64,000 nucleotides of DNA from Arthrobacter sp. H35-D1 (GTDB lineage: Bacteria; Actinomycetota; Actinomycetes; Actinomycetales; Micrococcaceae). Of this stretch, positions 53,167 to 61,522 are shown in pieces (position 1 is the stretch's first letter; every line of letters begins with the position of its first letter). The DNA is taken from contig NZ_JASISP010000019.1 in the NCBI RefSeq assembly GCF_030063185.1, forward strand, positions 21,702-85,701, given 5' to 3'. Both the position numbers and the translations under genes were made by a program. The notes below the pieces were generated by a model. It saw nothing but the letters and a program-made list of their open reading frames with translations, ran no database searches and was not told the origin of the DNA.

Positions 53167-55080
53167 ATGGATGTGCGTTTCATCAAGGCGGTGCTGGGAG
53201 CCTGCCTGGCCTGTGCCTGGGCGCTGGGCGGGGCGGCGACAGCAGGGGCTGGGTCTGCAGGTGCGGTGCCAGCCGACGGCGGCGCGCAGGCGGCCACGGT
53301 GGATGTGGAGGAACCGGGCGCGGCACCCGTCGCCTTGAAAACGGACGCGGACGGGAACGCCTACTGGGAGCTGGAAGTTAAGGCAGTGGGCCTTTACATT
53401 GCGTCCTGGCAACGTTCCAGTGGGATCTGGGAGTCGCCCGAAGCGGCCCAGGCGGCACTGGTGGTGCTGTTTCGCTGCAGGAACGCCACCTACATGAACT
53501 ACCTGAGCCAATTTGCCAGCTACGACGCGTTTTCCAGCGCACCAGGGGTTCGGCGCAAGGAGGACGGCGGCACGTCGTTCACCGATCCGGCAACTGTCAA
53601 GGCCCGGGATAATTGCCTGGTGGAGGCTGACATCAACTTTGAACAGCTCACGAGCGTGGAGGATGCGTCCAACGAGGGGAAGTCCGTGGGACGGGCCGTT
53701 GTGCAGATTCCCACAGCGTTGACGGGGCCCGGCACGCATGAGTTGTTCATTGCCGGCTATGAGCTGCTGGACGGACATGCCGCTGCTTGTCCGAAAAAGT
53801 CCTGGGCCGCCGGGCCTGACAAGCGTGGCGGCATTGTCACTCTGGGTTGCGACCCAACGCTGAAGGACGTCAAGAAGTTCACGCTCACGGTTCCCAGACA
53901 CGTGTCGCCGACAGTTCTGCGTGGGCCGGTGGTGGAGCCGGGCAGCTGGTTCGTTCCCAGCCACTACAGCAATGTCCGTGCCTTTGGTGCGCCAACCGCC
54001 TCTTCATTAGCCGTCGCCGGAGTGCCGCCGGGCTTGTGGTCCACGGCTGGTCCGGCCCTGCTGCTGGGGGTGGTGCTGGCCGGATGTCTTGCCCTGCCCA
54101 CTGCGCTGCTGGCAACGGTTGGACGCAACAGGCAGGGGTTGCCGTCCGCCGCGGCAGGGCACATTGGGCCACCGTCCGGTGGTGGCTCCGATGCTCACTC
54201 CGGGCGGTGGCGGTTCTGCTTCCTGGGCCGTGTGCATGGGCTGTTGGCTTTCCTCATCTTGATTCTGTGCTCGGTGTTGGCGGCTGCCGGGCAGCGCGGT
54301 TTCGGGTGGAACCAAGGGTCTGCCAGATTGGCCGCGTCGTTCCTCGTTGCGTTCTTGCTCGTGAACTACGGGGCCATGGCGTTTCGGTGGAGCCTGGCAC
54401 GCAGGCGCAGCCGCGGCTTCTGCCCACGGCTCGCGGCAAGGCCCGTGTACGTGGCGGTGTTGCTGGCCTCACTGATTGCAAACCGGGCGGTCGGGCTGGA
54501 ACCAGCGCTCGTTTTTGGGGCCGTCCTCGGCGTCGATTACAGCTTCAACACCGCTGATGCCGGTCTTCGCAGGCCTGCCTTGGCCGCTGTCGCAGGGAGC
54601 TTCCATGTGGCGGTGCTGGGCCTCGCCGCGTGGGGCGGCTACAGCTTTATTGCAGCCAACCGCATCGAAACATTCATCCGGTGGGAGGAGATCCAGCCGG
54701 ACTACGTGGCGGCCGTCGGCGACGCAGCTGGCTTTGCGGCACTTGCGGTGGGTGAGTTGTTGGGCGTGGTCGCCGTTGTGGCCATTGCGGTGCTGCCAGT
54801 CATCTTGCTGCCATTCGCACCATTAGAGGGTGCGCTGATTTGGAGGTGGAGCAGAGGTGCCTGGGTCCTCTGCTACGCGGTTGCGGCTGCGCTGTTCAGC
54901 TTCGTTCTGTTGCCGGTGCCAGGGGCTGGGGACGCAAAGGCGGCACCGTTTGCGGCATGGGTGTCCCTGTACGCCGCCTATTGCCTGCTGGGCGGGGGAG
55001 TGTGGGCTGTGTTGGCCACCCGCCGCCGCCGAAAAGACGAAAAGCCGGCACCCAAGGTGGGTGCCGGCGTCGAACATTAG
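53167..55080 (+). CDS. Large secreted/membrane protein of unknown function
   Basis: 637 residues from the ATG at 53167. A signal peptide is clear ('FIKAVLGACLACAWALGGAA'), followed by an extracytoplasmic domain of ~240 residues with several Cys ('FRCRNATYMNYLSQFASYD', 'ARDNCLVEADINF', 'AACPKKSW', 'TLGCDPTL') that may form disulfides, and then eight or nine hydrophobic helices from ~residue 270 to the end ('LLLGVVLAGCLALPTALLAT', 'GLLAFLILILCSVLAAAG' and so on). I do not recognise the family. ATGs at 53035 and 53134 are in frame but give a poorer signal peptide. The last codons form a terminator-like hairpin (55044-55068). It converges with pdtaR. Confidence 0.75.
   Translation: MDVRFIKAVLGACLACAWALGGAATAGAGSAGAVPADGGAQAATVDVEEPGAAPVALKTDADGNAYWELEVKAVGLYIASWQRSSGIWESPEAAQAALVVLFRCRNATYMNYLSQFASYDAFSSAPGVRRKEDGGTSFTDPATVKARDNCLVEADINFEQLTSVEDASNEGKSVGRAVVQIPTALTGPGTHELFIAGYELLDGHAAACPKKSWAAGPDKRGGIVTLGCDPTLKDVKKFTLTVPRHVSPTVLRGPVVEPGSWFVPSHYSNVRAFGAPTASSLAVAGVPPGLWSTAGPALLLGVVLAGCLALPTALLATVGRNRQGLPSAAAGHIGPPSGGGSDAHSGRWRFCFLGRVHGLLAFLILILCSVLAAAGQRGFGWNQGSARLAASFLVAFLLVNYGAMAFRWSLARRRSRGFCPRLAARPVYVAVLLASLIANRAVGLEPALVFGAVLGVDYSFNTADAGLRRPALAAVAGSFHVAVLGLAAWGGYSFIAANRIETFIRWEEIQPDYVAAVGDAAGFAALAVGELLGVVAVVAIAVLPVILLPFAPLEGALIWRWSRGAWVLCYAVAAALFSFVLLPVPGAGDAKAAPFAAWVSLYAAYCLLGGGVWAVLATRRRRKDEKPAPKVGAGVEH
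55044..55068. terminator. Terminator-like hairpin inside the 3' end of a coding region
   Basis: GCCGGCACCC-AAGGT-GGGTGCCGGC: perfect 10-bp stem, ten bases before the stop codon of the membrane-protein gene and encoding its residues PAPKVGAG. Preceded by GAAAAGACGAAAA, which would be a T-run on the minus strand, so it may chiefly stop minus-strand transcripts from pdtaR. Confidence 0.65.
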
Positions 55081-55105
55081 GAGGTGGTCGAACGGGTTTC
55101 CGTCC

Positions 55106-55151
55106 GGTCAAGCCTGTCGAGACCCGCCGCGGCGGTCGAGCCTGTCGAGAC
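55106..55151. repeat. Two copies of an 18-bp GGTCGAGCCTGTCGAGAC element
   Basis: GGTCAAGCCTGTCGAGAC (55106-55123) and GGTCGAGCCTGTCGAGAC (55134-55151), separated by CCGCCGCGGC. The second copy abuts the pdtaR stop codon. A related GGTGGTCGAGCGAAC lies after the pyk hairpin at 53035. Words of this type are common intergenic repeats in high-GC actinobacteria (established knowledge, family not named). Confidence 0.75.
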
Positions 55152-55754
55152 TTAGTTGACCTGGTTGATGATGGTCTCGGCGACCTCGTGCATGCTCAGG
55201 CGGCGGTCCATGGAGGTCTTCTGGATCCAGCGGAAGGCCTCGGGCTCGGTCAGGCCCATCTTGGTGGTGAGCAGGGACTTGGCGCGCTCCACGAGCTTGC
55301 GCGTGGCGAACTGGTCCTGCAGGTCGGAGACTTCCTCCTCGAGGGCCTTGATTTCCTCGTGGCGGGAGAGGGCGATCTCCAATGCCGGGAGCAAGTCCGC
55401 GGGGGTGAAGGGCTTGACCACGTAGGCCATGGCGCCAGCGTCTCGGGCGCGCTCCACGAGTTCCTTCTGGCTGAACGCTGTCAGCAGCACCACGGGGGCG
55501 ATGCGGGCCTTGACGATGTGCTCGGCGGCCGTGATGCCGTCCATGACGGGCATCTTGACGTCCATGAGCACGAGGTCGGGCTTGAGCTCCTTGGCGAGCT
55601 CCACGGCCTTTTCGCCATTGTCCGCCTCGCCGACCACGTCGTAGCCCTCACCACGCAGGATTTCCATGATATCCAAGCGGATCAAGGTCTCATCTTCGGC
55701 GACGATGACCCGGCGGGCGGGGGTGGCGGGGGCTGAATTCGGTTGTTCTGACAC
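55152..55754 (-). CDS. pdtaR: Response regulator with ANTAR RNA-binding domain (PdtaR)
   Basis: 200 residues. Receiver domain with the acidic pocket 'VIVAEDETLIRLDI', phospho-acceptor Asp in 'LVLMDVKMPVMDG', Thr in 'LLTAFS' and Lys in 'YVVKPF'; a coiled linker (~115-135) leads to the ANTAR domain ('ATRKLVERAKSLLTTKMG', 'EAFRWIQKTSMDRR'). PdtaR (Rv1626) acts with the histidine kinase PdtaS as an antiterminator that binds paired hairpins in mRNA leaders. The GTG start has AAGGAG five bases upstream. The kinase gene is not in the window. Confidence 0.94.
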   Translation of the reverse strand: MSEQPNSAPATPARRVIVAEDETLIRLDIMEILRGEGYDVVGEADNGEKAVELAKELKPDLVLMDVKMPVMDGITAAEHIVKARIAPVVLLTAFSQKELVERARDAGAMAYVVKPFTPADLLPALEIALSRHEEIKALEEEVSDLQDQFATRKLVERAKSLLTTKMGLTEPEAFRWIQKTSMDRRLSMHEVAETIINQVN

Positions 55755-55931
55755 AAAAACTCCTTAGAAGGGTGAGGCACACCACAAATTGCAAATATTT
55801 AGCCCCATAAGGAGCTCGGTTCCACAAAACAGCCTATCTCCATGTAGAGTAGTTCCGCGCACTGGTTCGGGAGTGATTCCGAAACGGAGGCGTGATCTTG
55901 GCAACGGTTCTCCTTGAGGACGGTTGCGGGA

Positions 55932-56012
55932 GCCCGAGTGGCGGAATGGTAGACGCGCTGCACTCAAAATGCAGTATCGAAAGGTGTGTGGGTTCGAGTC
56001 CCACCTCGGGTA
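55932..56012 (+). tRNA. tRNA-Leu (CAA)
   Basis: 81 bases: acceptor GCCCGAG/CTCGGGT, discriminator A, D-arm with GGCGGAATGGTAGACGCG, anticodon stem CTGCA/TGCAG around CTCAAAA (anticodon CAA, codon UUG), short variable arm, T-loop GGTTCGAGTCC. No CCA encoded. Confidence 0.95.
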
Positions 56013-56019
56013 CATTTCA

Positions 56020-56053
56020 ACGAAGACCTCCTGGTGACAGGGGGTCTTCGTGT
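56020..56053 (+). terminator. Terminator after tRNA-Leu
   Basis: ACGAAGACC pairs with GGTCTTCGT around a 14-base loop, followed by GTTT. It starts eight bases after the tRNA. Confidence 0.8.
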
Positions 56054-56154
56054 TTAAGCGTTGCCAAAACGGGGGTTGGCGGCCAAAATGTGTGTACAGC
56101 CCGGGCGTGTCAGTGGCTTCTTCGTCCCCATTCTTGTTGGAGTCCGTTGCCGTC

Positions 56155-56410
56155 TTAGTTGCTGGAGGCTGTGCCGTAGAGGGCAGGCCCGATTGGCTCG
56201 TCGATAACTTTCTTAGCTTTCTTTGATGGTTGCCAATGGTCGGGTTTCACGAGGATCCAAAGAATCTTGTGGTGACTCGGTGTGCTGGTAGAAATACCAG
56301 TCAACGGCTCGTTTGGCATGACCATGGCTGAGGCCTCGATGGTCCCGGAGTGGGAGCTTCAAGCCAGCATTGACGCCACCTTCCAACGGGCTCGTTGTGA
56401 GGTGTGTCAA
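56155..56410 (-). pseudogene. IS1249-type transposase remnant (C-terminal end)
   Basis: The minus strand reads 'HLTTSPLEGGVNAGLKLPLR' and 'DHRGLSHGHAKRAVDWYFYQ', close to the C-terminal 'N-x-IEGG-x-N … HRGL' region of IS1249/IS256-like transposases. A frameshift at the A-rich run near 56215 leads to 'KKVIDEPIGPALYGTASSN' and a stop at 56155. The N-terminal catalytic part is absent. Confidence 0.65.
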
Positions 56411-56441
56411 GGGTCTGAGACGTTGTTTAGTTTCTTTTTGG

Positions 56442-56639
56442 TCAGGAAGCGACGAGTTGTTGCTGGTTTTGGGAGTTGAAGTTCGCCATCGCTGTTGCCG
56501 GCGGAAGCCCGTCGTTTTGGGTGTGTGGTCTCCACCGGTTGTAGAAGACCTCGATATAGCGCACGGTGGCCCGCCTGGCGTCTTGGCGGGAAATAGCCGG
56601 ATCTAAACGGCTTTGGTCGATCCCGAAAAGTCTCAACAA
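56442..56639 (-). pseudogene. IS3-family transposase remnant (OrfB C-terminus)
   Basis: 'ARRATVRYIEVFYNRWRPHT' and 'NDGLPPATAMANF' match the end of IS3-family integrase-type transposases (Y-I-E-x-x-Y-N-x-x-R-x-H motif). Only about 45 recognisable codons remain; the DDE core is missing. It abuts the IS1249-type remnant in the same orientation. Confidence 0.75.
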
Positions 56640-56700
56640 TGTATCTCACCCTGGCATTCTCACTATCAGAGAAAAGCCGCCTTTGATGGGAAACAACAGG

Positions 56701-57283
56701 ATGAGATTCATGACGCGGCTCGGTTATGTTTGCGTGAGCACAGCGGACTAGGACCCCGAGATGCAAATACGGAAACTGGTAATTGCCGGTCATGAACGCA
56801 TCCGCCCTGCCTATGGAATCGGCGGAATCGAAGTCAGCCGCCCTGAACTGGACTGGATGCTGGAGCCCCGCGGTCAGGGCAATGAAGCCATCATGGGGAA
56901 ACTCGACAGACTCCGCTGCACCACCCGGTACCTGCTCGAGCTCCTTGGCGGCTTGAAGCACGCGGGATCAAATTCCATCCCTTGCACGATAGCATCGCCC
57001 ACCGACCCGGGAGCGACCTGGGCGAAGCAATGACCGAAGCCATGGTCACCATCATCTCCACCTGCGCTCAACTCGAACGAGACCTACTCCCCGAACGCAC
57101 CACGGCAGGCATGGCCAACGCCGCCTCCAACGGCCATAAACAGGACAGTAGAAAGTCACCTGCATCCACCCCAGCATCAAACAAGCCCACTTAGCTAAAA
57201 CTCAGAGCCTGAAACCAGCAGACGTAAACAAAATCTTCGGAACAAGCCGCGCCACCGTCCCCCGCTACCTCACCGTGGTCCTA
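56701..57283 (+). pseudogene. Serine resolvase/invertase, broken by a nonsense codon and frameshifts
   Basis: The start 'MTRLGYVCVSTAD' carries the resolvase catalytic Ser region (YVRVST), but the next codon, normally Gln, is TAG at 56749-56751. Reading continues in the same frame with 'PEMQIRKLVIAG' and 'RYLLELLGGLKHAG'; a one-base deletion near 56962 shifts to 'IKFHPLHDSIAHRPGSDLGE' and 'AMVTIISTCAQLERDLLPER'; another shift near 57150 leads to the helix-turn-helix 'VNKIFGTSRATVPRYL'. All domains of the family are present in order, so decay is recent. Confidence 0.8.
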
Positions 57284-57931
57284 CATAACAACACGACCTC
57301 TCAGGACACTTTGGGAACAGTTCACCATCATCAGGCGGATGAGGGGGCTGAAATGAGGACTGCGTTACTTGATCAATTGAGCAGGTATGCGGATTATTTG
57401 TCAGGTGGTGGGACTGGAGTATCGGGCGTTCCCCAGTACCTCATCGCAACCTGCCGTGGGTTAAGCAAGAAGGCGCCTTGTTTGGCTGCATATTGGGGAA
57501 GAAATTGTCCCTTGGGTGGGATATAAATGCAGAAACACAGCGTGAGATTCGAAAGTTCAAGTCGTTACTAATTAGTTCATAAGCCGAGACGAACACTGCG
57601 GCGCACGGACGCACTGACTGGGCTTTTCGGCTGCCTCACGCCAACCCGCGTTGACTACTCCTAGTGTGACCATGAGCGAGCACTGAATTCAGGTCAGCAA
57701 AATCGTATTGTGAGTAGGTCCCGTAGCTGACTCAAAGTCGTAAGTCGGTGGGCGCCTTAGGTCGGGTGGCCGGAGGGGATTTCATTCTCCGGCCACCCGA
57801 CGCCTGCACGGTCCGTGAAGACTGCCCAGAATTTGCTCAACTTGACTATGTGAGTCTGTAGCTGTCCCGCGGAAGGTGCCACCTACGCACACGGAATTGC
57901 TATGCAGAAGAGCACTTTCGGCAGATTAAGG
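57284..57931. other. AT-richer stretch without a supported gene
   Basis: No gene can be assigned. Short protein-like pieces on the plus strand ('MRTALLDQLSRYADYLSGG' from 57353; 'EGALFGCILGKKLSLGWDIN' in another frame, ending at about 57590) may be pieces of a further decayed gene. A perfect 15-bp inverted repeat lies at 57761-57801. Confidence 0.5.
57761..57801. terminator. Perfect 15-bp inverted repeat downstream of the LysM/NlpC gene
   Basis: GTCGGGTGGCCGGAG (57761-57775) and CTCCGGCCACCCGAC (57787-57801) with an 11-base loop. No T-run on either strand. It lies ~130 bases after the minus-strand LysM/NlpC gene and may end its transcript or mark an element boundary. Confidence 0.5.
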
Positions 57932-58792
57932 CTAAGCGTTGACCCGGTAGTAGGAGGGTCCGGAGCCGACATTGACGCTGAAGGTGGTTGTCTGGTTGCC
58001 GGTCCAGCCGCTATGGATGGCCATGCCGCCACCGATGTAAATGGCGTTATGGGCAAATCCCATGCCGCCGTCTGCATAGTAGATGAAATCACCAGGCTGA
58101 GGATCGGCAACGGGAGTGGCGAATCGCATCAGGGACTCCGGTGACTCGTCCCCTACACCGCTGATCCCTGCGGCCCGCAAGGCCTGCTCACCGAGCACGG
58201 TACAGTCCTGGACGGCGCCCAACTGCGCCTTCGCGGAGGAGAGGATGGTCGCATTGACTGAGTTAGTCGGTATCCGAGTCACCGTTGATGATGCCAGGCT
58301 TAAGGTGGAAACCGAGGAATCCGCGGCAGCGTTGGTCGGGGCAGGAATGGCCGGAGCAGGAGTGGTCGGGGCAGGAGCGGCATACGCTGCTGGCGCAGGG
58401 GCCGGGGCGCTTGGGGCACCGGCGATCTTGATGCTTTGCCCGGGATAGATGATCGAGCTCATGCCCAACCCATTTAGAGTGAGAACGGTATTCAAGCTCA
58501 CGCCCTGCCGTGCTGCAATCAAACCGAGGGTATCCCCGGATTGGACTGTGTAGCTCGAGCTGGTAGGCACCGTTGCGCTGGCTGCTGGCATCGCCAAGTT
58601 GGTTTCGGGAGCGATGGCCGACGCCTGAGCTGGGACGCCCATTCCAAGCATCAATGCCGATACTGCGGCCAGCGCGGCTACTGGGCGACCGATCCGGCCC
58701 GCGTTGGAGGACACTGCTTTGGACACGGAAGCTAAAGCGTTGCCGCGGACCGGATTTCCACGGTGGCGCGCGGTATAAGAATTTCTAGACAA
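57932..58792 (-). CDS. Secreted LysM and NlpC/P60-type cell-wall peptidase
   Basis: 286 residues. A signal region with basic head and hydrophobic core ('RPVAALAAVSALMLGMGVPAQASA') is followed by one LysM domain ('YTVQSGDTLGLIAARQGVSL' to 'YPGQSIKI'), an Ala/Pro linker (~135-170), and an NlpC/P60-like domain with Cys in 'QLGAVQDCTVLGEQAL' and His in 'FAHNAIYIGGG'. The domain likely cuts peptidoglycan stem peptides. The TTG at 58792 has GGAGAGG about eight bases upstream; a longer frame overlaps the riboswitch and is not used. The c-di-AMP riboswitch upstream fits control of cell-wall hydrolases by this messenger. Confidence 0.9.
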   Translation of the reverse strand: MSRNSYTARHRGNPVRGNALASVSKAVSSNAGRIGRPVAALAAVSALMLGMGVPAQASAIAPETNLAMPAASATVPTSSSYTVQSGDTLGLIAARQGVSLNTVLTLNGLGMSSIIYPGQSIKIAGAPSAPAPAPAAYAAPAPTTPAPAIPAPTNAAADSSVSTLSLASSTVTRIPTNSVNATILSSAKAQLGAVQDCTVLGEQALRAAGISGVGDESPESLMRFATPVADPQPGDFIYYADGGMGFAHNAIYIGGGMAIHSGWTGNQTTTFSVNVGSGPSYYRVNA

Positions 58793-58808
58793 ATGATGAC
58801 CTCTCCTG

Positions 58809-58925
58809 ATGCCTGCGGGGTTAGCTGTCGGATTCGGGTGGGAGCCACCCGGCCGCAAAAATCTTCGGGCAGTCAGTACTAACCCGGAAGGTTTTGCGGC
58901 TTAACCCCAAGGACTCACGTGGAGC
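58809..58925 (-). ncRNA. c-di-AMP riboswitch (ydaO/yuaA)
   Basis: Read on the minus strand: 'CCTTGGGGTTAAGCCGCAAA' at the 5' end, 'GCGGCCGGGTGGCTCCCACC', 'CGAATCCGACAGCTAACC' and 'CCGCAGGC', just before the GGAGAGG ribosome site. The GACAGCTAACC(C/T)CG(C/T)AGGC block and the paired GGGT…ACCC arm are the ydaO-class landmarks. Controls the LysM/NlpC gene; c-di-AMP normally turns expression off. Exact ends are approximate. Confidence 0.88.
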
Positions 58926-59547
58926 CCATATTTGGTTCCCCCGCCTCTGCCAGACGATTGTTTCGAACGGAACCTTGGGATGGTGGCAGAGCTCGGCAAT
59001 CCATCCAAGGGTGCCCCCTACTGAAGGAATGACACGATTTACAACCTACCCTCTCGCTCCACCAAAAGTCACGTTTCGATAACGAGACGTTCAAAGCCCC
59101 GATAAAGTTCCCGGCTTTTTACAGCTAACAAGAGGTTCACCCCGGCCCACGAGGTGTGGTGCTTCGCCACGAGCCCTCTCAGGTGCTCGCGGCGCTGATG
59201 CCCACCCCCTGACAGTCCGTAGACCTGCTCTGCGGTCTGCCGGTGCTCCTGGGTGTTCTTGGCGGCATGCCGAAATAGCTTGTCAGCGAGGGTGCTTGCC
59301 AACGGACGCCGGAATGAACTCACCGACCCGGCTCGGTTTTTCCCTGGGGATCCTGGGCACTTGGATTTGTCAGGGTAGGTGAGTTCCAGCGGTCGATGCG
59401 ACACCCCGCATCAATAAGTTCCTACGCGCAGATCCGGGTTAGACGTTTTCGAACAATCTGTGCCGTCGGCTGCGGGTCCGGGCATCTTCCGCAGCAAATG
59501 GCAACGGCTGACGGCTGTCTTCATCCGGAGCATGAAGAGGCAGGTTC
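58926..59547. other. Gene-free stretch between riboswitch and flavoprotein gene
   Basis: No supported gene. A 111-codon frame on the minus strand (59069-59404) has no recognisable domain and a rather basic, Arg/His-rich composition; I do not annotate it. The promoter for the riboswitch transcript should lie at about 58930-59010 on the minus strand. Confidence 0.5.
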
Positions 59548-60966
59548 CTAGCTGTCTACGGATGCGGGTTTGATGTTGTGGTTGATTCGGAACGTGTTCT
59601 CGGGATCCCACTGATGTTTCAGTGACCGCAGCCTGCTCAGTTTCTCGGTCCCGTAAACGGGTGCTGCGTTGGCGAGCGGGGGAAGGGTGGGGACGTCGCG
59701 TTCGGTGGCCATGAAGTTAAGGTACTGGGCTCCTGTGGAGAAGGGTTCCATCGCTGAAGCCAGGCGTCGCACGAAGTCGACGTGGTGCCCGTCATCGGCG
59801 GGATCGGACCAGAAACCGTAGATATTGATCCAAAAGGGAGCTCCCCGGTCTGGGAACGCTGTGGCGGACTCCTCGGCCCGGCCGAATGCTCCACCCATGT
59901 GATGGAGGTCGAAAGCGGTCCCTTGCCAAGTTTGCTCGGCTGCGAAGCGGATGATTGTGGATATCGCTGCGCCGTCGAGCCGCCTCAGCCCGGTGTTTTT
60001 CCAGTAGGCGCGGACACCTTTGGGGAAGATGTCGTCAACGGCAGATTGCCATGCTGGCCACGGGGTGGGGGAGACGTCGGTGGCAGATGGAGGTGCGGCA
60101 CTTGTCAAGGCTTGCAGATACCCTTGACCGGCTTGGTGGTCCGGATTTGTCCACGCGAAACCAATGACTAGCACCGGATCTGTTCCCAATTGCCAATCTG
60201 GGGGAGGAGTTAGGAGTGTGACGATGGTCGTCATTTCGTCTGGCAAGGTGGAAGTCCAGGACGCATAAGCGGACAGGGCCATATTCCAGTGGGGCTGGCG
60301 GTAGATCAAGTTGCCGGTCAACACGGTCTCGGGTAGCGGGTGTGCTTGGAACGTGAAGGATGTGACAATACCGAAGTTGCCACCACCCCCTTTTAGAGCC
60401 CATAGAAGTTCGGGGTTCTCGTTGTGGCTGGCATGGACTGACTGCCCGTTTGCGGTGATGAGTTCGGCCGCGAGTAGGTTATCAATCGTCAAGCCATGGG
60501 CTCGGGTCAGCCAGCCAAACCCGCCTCCCAGGGTTAGGCCTGCGATGCCTGTTGCCGACACGACCCCCACCGGCACCGCTAGTCCGTACCGTGAGCACGC
60601 AGCGTCAAGATCATGCAGGGTGGCACCTGCCCCCACAGTGACGGTTTGCTCATGGACATCGATCACAACGTCCCGGCACGCCGAGAGATCAATAACCAGA
60701 CCTCCGTCGACGGTCCCATGTCCGGCGACATTGTGGCCGCCACCTCGTACAGCGACAAGAAGACCATGTTTGCGGGCAAAGGCAAGGCTGGGCCCGATAT
60801 CGGCGGTGGATTTGATCCGGATCACCGCTACGGGGTATTTGTCAATCATGGCGTTCCAGACACGGCGGGCATCGTCATATCCGGGATCGCCAGAAACAAT
60901 CACTTCGCCCTCAATAAGTGCTGCCAGCTGTTTGTATTCGAACTTTTCGGGTATTTGCTGCGTCAT
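59548..60966 (-). CDS. FAD-dependent oxidase of the BBE / 6-hydroxynicotine oxidase type
   Basis: 472 residues. PCMH-type FAD domain with 'VRGGGHNVAGHG', in which the His after GGG matches the residue that binds FAD covalently in 6-hydroxy-D-nicotine oxidase; 'GLTLGGGFGWLTRAHGLTID' and 'LLWALKGGGGNFGIVTSFTF' are further flavin contacts. The C-terminal BBE motif is 'YGTEKLSRLRSLKHQWDPEN' followed by 'TFRINHNI'. The second covalent Cys of bicovalent enzymes is replaced (VSATGIAG region), so attachment is probably by His alone. Substrate unknown; it is a single gene with no pathway partner nearby. Confidence 0.9.
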   Translation of the reverse strand: MTQQIPEKFEYKQLAALIEGEVIVSGDPGYDDARRVWNAMIDKYPVAVIRIKSTADIGPSLAFARKHGLLVAVRGGGHNVAGHGTVDGGLVIDLSACRDVVIDVHEQTVTVGAGATLHDLDAACSRYGLAVPVGVVSATGIAGLTLGGGFGWLTRAHGLTIDNLLAAELITANGQSVHASHNENPELLWALKGGGGNFGIVTSFTFQAHPLPETVLTGNLIYRQPHWNMALSAYASWTSTLPDEMTTIVTLLTPPPDWQLGTDPVLVIGFAWTNPDHQAGQGYLQALTSAAPPSATDVSPTPWPAWQSAVDDIFPKGVRAYWKNTGLRRLDGAAISTIIRFAAEQTWQGTAFDLHHMGGAFGRAEESATAFPDRGAPFWINIYGFWSDPADDGHHVDFVRRLASAMEPFSTGAQYLNFMATERDVPTLPPLANAAPVYGTEKLSRLRSLKHQWDPENTFRINHNIKPASVDS

Positions 60967-61262
60967 GGATCCGCCTGTTGCCGTGACCGGGATCTTCCAC
61001 CTGCCGTACCAGCCATTTTCCGCTCGTATCGATTATTGGTCAATAAGCGTTGCGGCTCTGAAGTCCACATGGAAAGGGGCGCCCCCGTTCCATTTAGGGA
61101 GCCCTTTTGGAGCTTAGAGGGGGCCGTTCTTTACCCGATCATAGGCTGTCATTCCTGGTGGACTATCACTTTCTAAAGTGACCGAAGCGAATAGACGATA
61201 CCGTTCTATTTCTCGAAGTTCAGTTAGACGCCGGAGACGTGGGCGAGGCTGACCTGTGATCC
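60967..61262. other. Intergenic stretch, no gene seen
   Basis: Contains the minus-strand promoter region of the flavoprotein gene. No conserved reading frame, hairpin or repeat stands out. Confidence 0.5.
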
Positions 61263-61522
61263 GTAGGACAGTGGGAAGCCGCCCAGATGTACCTCGAAAC
61301 GGTCGGGGGAAACTCCACGGATTCTGGTATGCGCTCAGTGCCTACGGTGGCTGTAACTTATGGGAAGCGCCGGACAACGCGTCCATGGCGGCGGTCGCTT
61401 TGGCGATCAGCGGAGGAGGAGCGCTGAGCTCGTTTGAAACGACAACGCTCTTTACCGTTGAGGAAACGATGGGAGCGAGGGGCACTGCAGAGAAGATGAA
61501 ATACCATCCTCCTGGTGAATGA
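61263..61522 (+). pseudogene. GYD-domain protein, truncated and frameshifted
   Basis: 'KLHGFWYALSAYGGCNLWEA' and 'PDNASMAAVALAISGGGALS' plus 'TVEETMGARGTAEKMKYHPP' match the C-terminal two thirds of GYD proteins (small alpha+beta proteins of ~95 residues). The preceding helix 'AAQMYLETVGG' is in another frame and joins at the G-run near 61311, so a one-base change broke the gene; the first strand of the domain is not found. The G in the GYD motif region reads AYGGCN rather than YD, a further sign of decay. Confidence 0.65.

Noticed and set aside
59069..59404. 111-codon minus-strand frame
   Set aside because: No recognisable domain, no ribosome site and basic shadow-like composition; not annotated as a gene.
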